DNA of 64,000 bases, taken from Mucilaginibacter cryoferens. Lineage in GTDB: Bacteria; Bacteroidota; Bacteroidia; Sphingobacteriales; Sphingobacteriaceae. The first letter of the stretch is position 1. Each line of letters opens with the position of its first letter. The position numbers and the translations under genes are program-made. The DNA lies in the NCBI RefSeq assembly GCF_014205845.1, contig NZ_JACHCR010000022.1, forward strand, positions 1-64,000, given 5' to 3'. Below, piece after piece: positions 60,412 to 64,000 of the stretch. A model generated the notes under the pieces. The model was not told where the DNA came from. It saw only the letters and a list, made by a program, of their open reading frames with translations, and ran no database searches.

Positions 60412-60435
60412 ACCATCTAAATGCTTTTAGATGGT
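60412..60435. repeat. Inverted repeat after the channel gene
   Basis: ACCATCTAAA (60412-60421) pairs perfectly with TTTAGATGGT (60426-60435) around a four-base loop. No T run follows on the plus strand (A run instead), so it is a weak terminator at best. Confidence 0.5.
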
Positions 60436-60552
60436 AAAAAAGTACAAACTATTTCGCAACTTCGTAGTTGTAGTAGTGTTTTAACCTAAGTGAGATTGTT
60501 ACTTTGCAAGTTTAAATAAACCAAAATATTTGCCACCACTATACGTTTACCT

Positions 60553-61176
60553 ATGTTGGATATTGTCTATAACCATGAGCCCGACCTGCTTTTAAAGGCA
60601 GCTCCGCACCATCATGACAAGGATTTGCTTTTGAAAGTAGCAGAAGGTGATGAACATGCCTTTCGCCGGCTGTTTATTGCGCACCACCAGCAATTAGGTG
60701 TTCATATTTGCCGTATCACCAATTCTGTCGAATTGGCTGAGGAAGTGGTACAGGATGTGTTTTTAAAAATATGGATGACCCGCGAAACCCTCAGAAATGT
60801 AGACAACTTTAAAGCTTATCTTTTTGTTATATCAAAAAACCATGCGCTTAACTGCCTAAAAAAACTGGCCAAAGAAAAAGTACAGATAAAAAAACTGGAA
60901 CAAGCCAGTGTAGGGTTAATAATTCCCGAAACTCAGGATAACCTGTATTATAATTTACTGGATGAAGCTATTGATCATCTGCCAACACAACAGCAAAAAG
61001 TTTACCTGCTAAGCAGGCATAACAGGCTCAAATACGCCGAAATAGCCGACCAGCTTAAACTTTCGCGCGAAACCGTTAAAAAATACCTCCAAATTGCCAC
61101 TATCTCTATAACCGATTATGTGCGCACCCATTTAGATGTTTATTTGATTGTGTTGATATACCTGTTTAAGAAATAA
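60553..61176 (+). CDS. ECF RNA polymerase sigma factor, second copy
   Basis: The 207-residue protein begins with a leader of about 35 residues (MLDIVYNHEPDLLLKAAPHHHDK), then sigma region 2 (about 40-105, FRRLFIAHHQQLGVHICRITNSVELAEEVVQDVFLKIWMTRE) and region 4 (about 145-190, LPTQQQKVYLLSRHNRLKYAEIADQLKLSRETVKKYLQIA). A hydrophobic tail (YLIVLIYLFKK) ends the chain, as in the other sigma factor. It is followed by its FecR gene 312 bases on, and by a SusC gene beyond. A loose -7 box, TTACTTTG at 60499, is possible. The unit points rightward, away from the leftward unit at 47656-54747. Confidence 0.92.
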   Translation: MLDIVYNHEPDLLLKAAPHHHDKDLLLKVAEGDEHAFRRLFIAHHQQLGVHICRITNSVELAEEVVQDVFLKIWMTRETLRNVDNFKAYLFVISKNHALNCLKKLAKEKVQIKKLEQASVGLIIPETQDNLYYNLLDEAIDHLPTQQQKVYLLSRHNRLKYAEIADQLKLSRETVKKYLQIATISITDYVRTHLDVYLIVLIYLFKK

Positions 61177-61488
61177 CCACCCGTTATTCTAGCGTTATGT
61201 TAACCGTTTATTGACGGATAGTTATTAGTCGAAAGTTCTAAGTCAAGAGGGAAGAGTTTTAACTTTTGACTTAGCACTACTAACTAAACTCCAGGTTTTG
61301 CTGTTGGCTATTTGTTTGTATTTAGCATTAAACAGGTTTTCACTCGTCTAAATCAACACCAGTAAAAATTTTTTTTAATTTTTTTCTAAATCAATACCCC
61401 CTTTTTTGTCGCCTATATTGTCTTGTAGTTGAGTTTACCCCAAGCTCGATATTTTACCAATTTATAACATGAACTAACATCTACCTGT
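61177..61488. other. Intergenic leader of the FecR gene with an opposed-arm repeat
   Basis: The gap holds CTAAGTCAA at 61238-61246 and its reverse complement TTGACTTAG at 61266-61274, inside longer loosely paired flanks. It then becomes very T-rich, and a patch ACCCCC at 61396-61401 is followed by TTTTTTGTCGCCTAT. The last part may hold the ECF-type promoter of the FecR gene. No gene is seen. Confidence 0.5.
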
Positions 61489-62703
61489 ATGAGTGCATTT
61501 AATGCAAGGCTTAACTACCTGTTTAATAGTTATTACCAGCAGACCGCTACCGAGCAGGAGCGTGATGAACTATTTGAGATCATCAACTCATCTGCCAATG
61601 ACGTGGAGCTAACTGCACTTATTCATGAGGCATGGGATAGCCTTCAAATAAACGAACCGCTTTTTGATGCCGCAAAAAGCATGGATATGCTCAACAATAT
61701 TCTTCAAAGCAAATCACATCAGGACAACATTCATCCAATAAGGCCCCCAAATAAAAACCAGGTATGGTTAAAAGTAGGGGTTGCTGCGGCCATGATGGTT
61801 TTTGTTGGGTTTGGAGCTTACTCGCTGTTTAATTCGGGCAAAAACAACATTAATAAAAAGAGTTTAGCTAAAGACAAAGCAAAACCTACACATGATGTTT
61901 TACCTGGCGGTAATAAAGCCGTATTAACCCTTGCCAATGGAAAAACCATAACATTAGATAGCGCTAAAAATGGCTTGCTGGCAAGTCAGGGATCTGCACA
62001 CATAAAGAAAACCCGTGATGGGCAGCTGATATATGAGGATGGCAAGCCGGGGGCTGCAGATGTGGCTGCTGAGATGAACACCGTTTCTACACCTCGCGGT
62101 GGCCAATATCAATTGGTACTAAATGATGGGAGTAAGGTGTGGTTAAACTCGGCATCGTCATTAAGCTTTCCCGCAGTATTTAAAGGTAAAACAAGGGAAG
62201 TTGAAATTACCGGCGAAGCTTATTTTGAGGTAGCCAAAAATGCTAAAATGCCTTTCAGGGTAAAGGTTAATAATACAGTTGTTGAAGTTTTAGGAACACA
62301 TTTTAACATTATGGCCTATAATGATGAGGCCGAAATGAAAACAACTTTGCTGGAAGGATCTGTAAAGATAAACAACAAGCAATACAGCAGTTTGCTAAAA
62401 CCGGGCCAGCAGGCAACACTTGGTCAAAGCGGCCCTATTAAAGTAACCGATAATCCTGATGTCGATGATGCTGTTGCCTGGAAAGAAGGGATCTTTCAGT
62501 TTAGAGATGCAGGCCTGGAAACTATTATGAGGCAGGCCGCCCGTTGGTACGATGTACAGGTAAGCTTTACCGGCAAAACGCCAACAAAAGAATTTACCGG
62601 TCGCATATCCCGTAATGTAAAAGCATCCGAGTTAATGGGAATGCTTAAATATATTGGGGTAAACTTTAAAATAGAAGATAAGCACATTACGATATTACCG
62701 TAA
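61489..62703 (+). CDS. FecR-family anti-sigma/signal transducer, second copy
   Basis: The 404-residue protein has a cytoplasmic helical N-terminus (about 1-85), a transmembrane helix (about 92-110, KVGVAAAMMVFVGFGAYSLF) and a periplasmic FecR domain (about 195-300) with TPRGGQYQLVLNDGSKVWLNSAS, ITGEAYFEVAKNAKMPF and VLGTHFNIMAYNDEAEMKTTLLEGSV. The C-terminal DAGLETIMRQAARWYDVQVSF contacts the STN domain of the following SusC. It probably controls the sigma factor encoded upstream. It resembles the FecR at 52862 in plan, but the two are clearly different in sequence, so each has its own SusC partner. Confidence 0.93.
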   Translation: MSAFNARLNYLFNSYYQQTATEQERDELFEIINSSANDVELTALIHEAWDSLQINEPLFDAAKSMDMLNNILQSKSHQDNIHPIRPPNKNQVWLKVGVAAAMMVFVGFGAYSLFNSGKNNINKKSLAKDKAKPTHDVLPGGNKAVLTLANGKTITLDSAKNGLLASQGSAHIKKTRDGQLIYEDGKPGAADVAAEMNTVSTPRGGQYQLVLNDGSKVWLNSASSLSFPAVFKGKTREVEITGEAYFEVAKNAKMPFRVKVNNTVVEVLGTHFNIMAYNDEAEMKTTLLEGSVKINNKQYSSLLKPGQQATLGQSGPIKVTDNPDVDDAVAWKEGIFQFRDAGLETIMRQAARWYDVQVSFTGKTPTKEFTGRISRNVKASELMGMLKYIGVNFKIEDKHITILP

Positions 62704-62879
62704 CACATAGCCTAATTAATACCAATTATATAATAAACAATCAATTGTTCACCTTAAACACCTCTATGATGGAAGAAGTACAAAATATAAGTTAACTCCG
62801 GGAGGGACCCATTGGTAAAACGGTTTATCATGTGTTGAAACATACATGCGTACGTCACCTAAAAAAAGCCAAAAATAAA

Positions 62880-62907
62880 CCGGGAAGTATTCGCAGTACT
62901 TTCCCGG
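62880..62907 (+). promoter_or_regulatory. Hairpin in the second SusC leader
   Basis: CCGGGAAGTA (62880-62889) pairs with TACTTTCCCGG (62897-62907) with one bulged A, around a seven-base loop. It lies in the 277-base leader before the SusC ATG at 62981, the same relative place as the hairpins before the first SusC gene. No T run follows. Confidence 0.45.
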
Positions 62908-62980
62908 CTAAATATCTGGGTCCCAAAAAAGTACAATCGACGAATTGAAAGTAAATGTTTAACCCAAACTCTACAAACTT

Positions 62981-64000
62981 ATGAATTTTAATTCTAAGGC
63001 TACGCCTTTGGTATGGCCCCAATTATCCAAAATAATTTTAGCGATGAAGCTAACAGTTATTATCATGGTGGCGGTGCTTACTAATGTAAGTGCCAAAACC
63101 TACAGCCAGGTAGTTACCCTGCATCAAAAAAATGCAACGGTAGAGAAAGTCCTGAGATCAATAGAAAAACAAACCGGTTATCATTTTATGTATGATAAGC
63201 AGGATGTATCTAAAGCTACCGCTATTAATATAGAAGTAGCAGGCGTGTCGCTTGAGCAGGCACTTGATCAATGTTTTAAAGATCAGCCTTTAACCTACAA
63301 AATTTTTCAGGAAACCATTGTGGTGAAAAAGAAAGATGTGGTTAATACCGCTGTTGCAGATCAAAAGGTATCGGGTACGGTATCTGATGCTAAAGGCCCT
63401 TTACCGGGTGTAAGCGTAAAGATCAAAGGATCATCTGATGGTACCCAGACCGATATAAACGGTAAATTTAGCCTAAACGTGGGCAATAATGCCGTACTGG
63501 TATTTAGCTTTGTGGGATATACTACCCAGGAAGTTGCCGTTGGCGGTAAAACTTTACTTAACGTTATCATGGCCGAAAACCCCAAAGCCCTGAGCGAAGT
63601 AGTAGTAATTGGTTACGGTACATCTAAACGTGTTGATTTAACCGGTTCTGTAGGTAGCGTTAGCGGTAAACAACTGCAAGACAGGCCTCAAACTAACCTC
63701 GAGCAGGAGTTATCTGGTAAAATTGCCGGTGTAAACGTATCAACAAATTCTGGTGCACCAGGTGGCGCAACCAAAATACGTATACGCGGTTACAGCTCTA
63801 TTAACACCAATACCGATCCATTATATGTGGTTGATGGTGTTGTTTGGACAGAAGGTGGTAACTCCATCAATCCCAGCGATATTGAAACAATCGACGTTTT
63901 AAAGGATGCATCATCAACAGCTATTTATGGTACACGTGGTGCAAACGGTGTAATATTGGTAACTACTAAAAGAGGTAAAAAAGGCGGTACAGTTAGCTAT
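62981..64000 (+). CDS. SusC/RagA TonB-linked outer-membrane transporter, partial at the window end
   Basis: The frame from the ATG at 62981 is open to the end of the window (340 codons). It shows a signal region, then an STN domain (NATVEKVLRSIEKQTGYHFMYDKQDV at about 48-73), a carboxypeptidase-regulatory-like domain (VSGTVSDAKGPLPGVSVKIKG), the TonB-box region and the plug with RIRGYSSINTNTDPLYVVDG and IDVLKDASSTAIYGTRGANGVI. The barrel lies beyond the window. The STN domain links it to the FecR and sigma genes just upstream. A SusD gene is expected after it. The ligand is unknown; the plug sequence differs from the first SusC, so the two probably import different substrates. Confidence 0.92.
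   Translation, partial: MNFNSKATPLVWPQLSKIILAMKLTVIIMVAVLTNVSAKTYSQVVTLHQKNATVEKVLRSIEKQTGYHFMYDKQDVSKATAINIEVAGVSLEQALDQCFKDQPLTYKIFQETIVVKKKDVVNTAVADQKVSGTVSDAKGPLPGVSVKIKGSSDGTQTDINGKFSLNVGNNAVLVFSFVGYTTQEVAVGGKTLLNVIMAENPKALSEVVVIGYGTSKRVDLTGSVGSVSGKQLQDRPQTNLEQELSGKIAGVNVSTNSGAPGGATKIRIRGYSSINTNTDPLYVVDGVVWTEGGNSINPSDIETIDVLKDASSTAIYGTRGANGVILVTTKRGKKGGTVSY

Noticed and set aside
54091..61410. Shared C-rich promoter motif before the two FecR genes
   Set aside because: Both leaders have an ACCCC patch, but spacing to the start and the following bases differ too much to call a common motif.

Overview
The window looks like a chromosomal segment of a Bacteroidota bacterium of the Sphingobacteriaceae type (Mucilaginibacter or Pedobacter-like). 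This rests on ECF sigma/FecR/SusC units with STN domains, SusD lipoproteins, weak ribosome binding sites, TAnnTTTG-like promoter boxes, many exported carbohydrate enzymes and moderate G+C. The genus is inferred. I saw no rRNA, tRNA, CRISPR array, prophage or transposase gene.

Layout. Bases 1-11100 are mixed housekeeping: an NlpC/P60 lipoprotein, two unlisted-size small proteins (a 48-residue lipoprotein and a 42-residue membrane protein), a pair of exported transglutaminase-fold proteins (one with a degenerate active site), a DnaQ-like exonuclease, queG, a SpoIIAA-like protein, a frameshifted YwqK/MORN-like gene, a hotdog thioesterase and a fatty acid desaturase. Bases 11400-30200 form a long plus-strand carbohydrate island. 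It holds two GMC flavoprotein dehydrogenases, two Tat-lipoprotein small subunits, a cytochrome c lipoprotein, four sugar-isomerase-like TIM barrels, two Gfo/Idh/MocA oxidoreductases, two MFS transporters, a DUF1080 (3-keto-disaccharide hydrolase family) protein and a NIPSNAP protein. Together they suggest periplasmic C3 oxidation of glycosides, cleavage of the keto-glycoside, import, and cytoplasmic isomerisation or reduction.

Bases 30500-40550 hold a CheY-like regulator and then a tripartite efflux set (HlyD adaptor, TolC-like channel, MacB-type ATPase and two FtsX-like permeases), followed by an NtrC-type activator and an NtrB/NtrY-like kinase. A well-spaced sigma-54 promoter lies just before the adaptor gene, so the downstream activator probably controls the operon. 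Bases 40900-47600 hold a divergent DoxX/HxlR pair around a nested palindromic operator, an alpha-galactosidase-like hydrolase, a DUF885-like lipoprotein and a quinoprotein dehydrogenase with an inserted cytochrome c domain.

Bases 47600-64000 contain two outward-facing sigma/FecR/SusC units. The leftward one is complete with SusD; the rightward one runs off the end in SusC. Between them are a membrane-anchored putative regulator divergent from two secreted laminin-G-like paralogues, an alpha/beta hydrolase, a GH88 hydrolase and a TMEM175-type channel.

The spaces between genes are unusually rich in hairpins and short-word repeats. Several spacers carry a short word repeated in one orientation and then its reverse complement, with a different word at each place. 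Others carry members of shared palindromic families.
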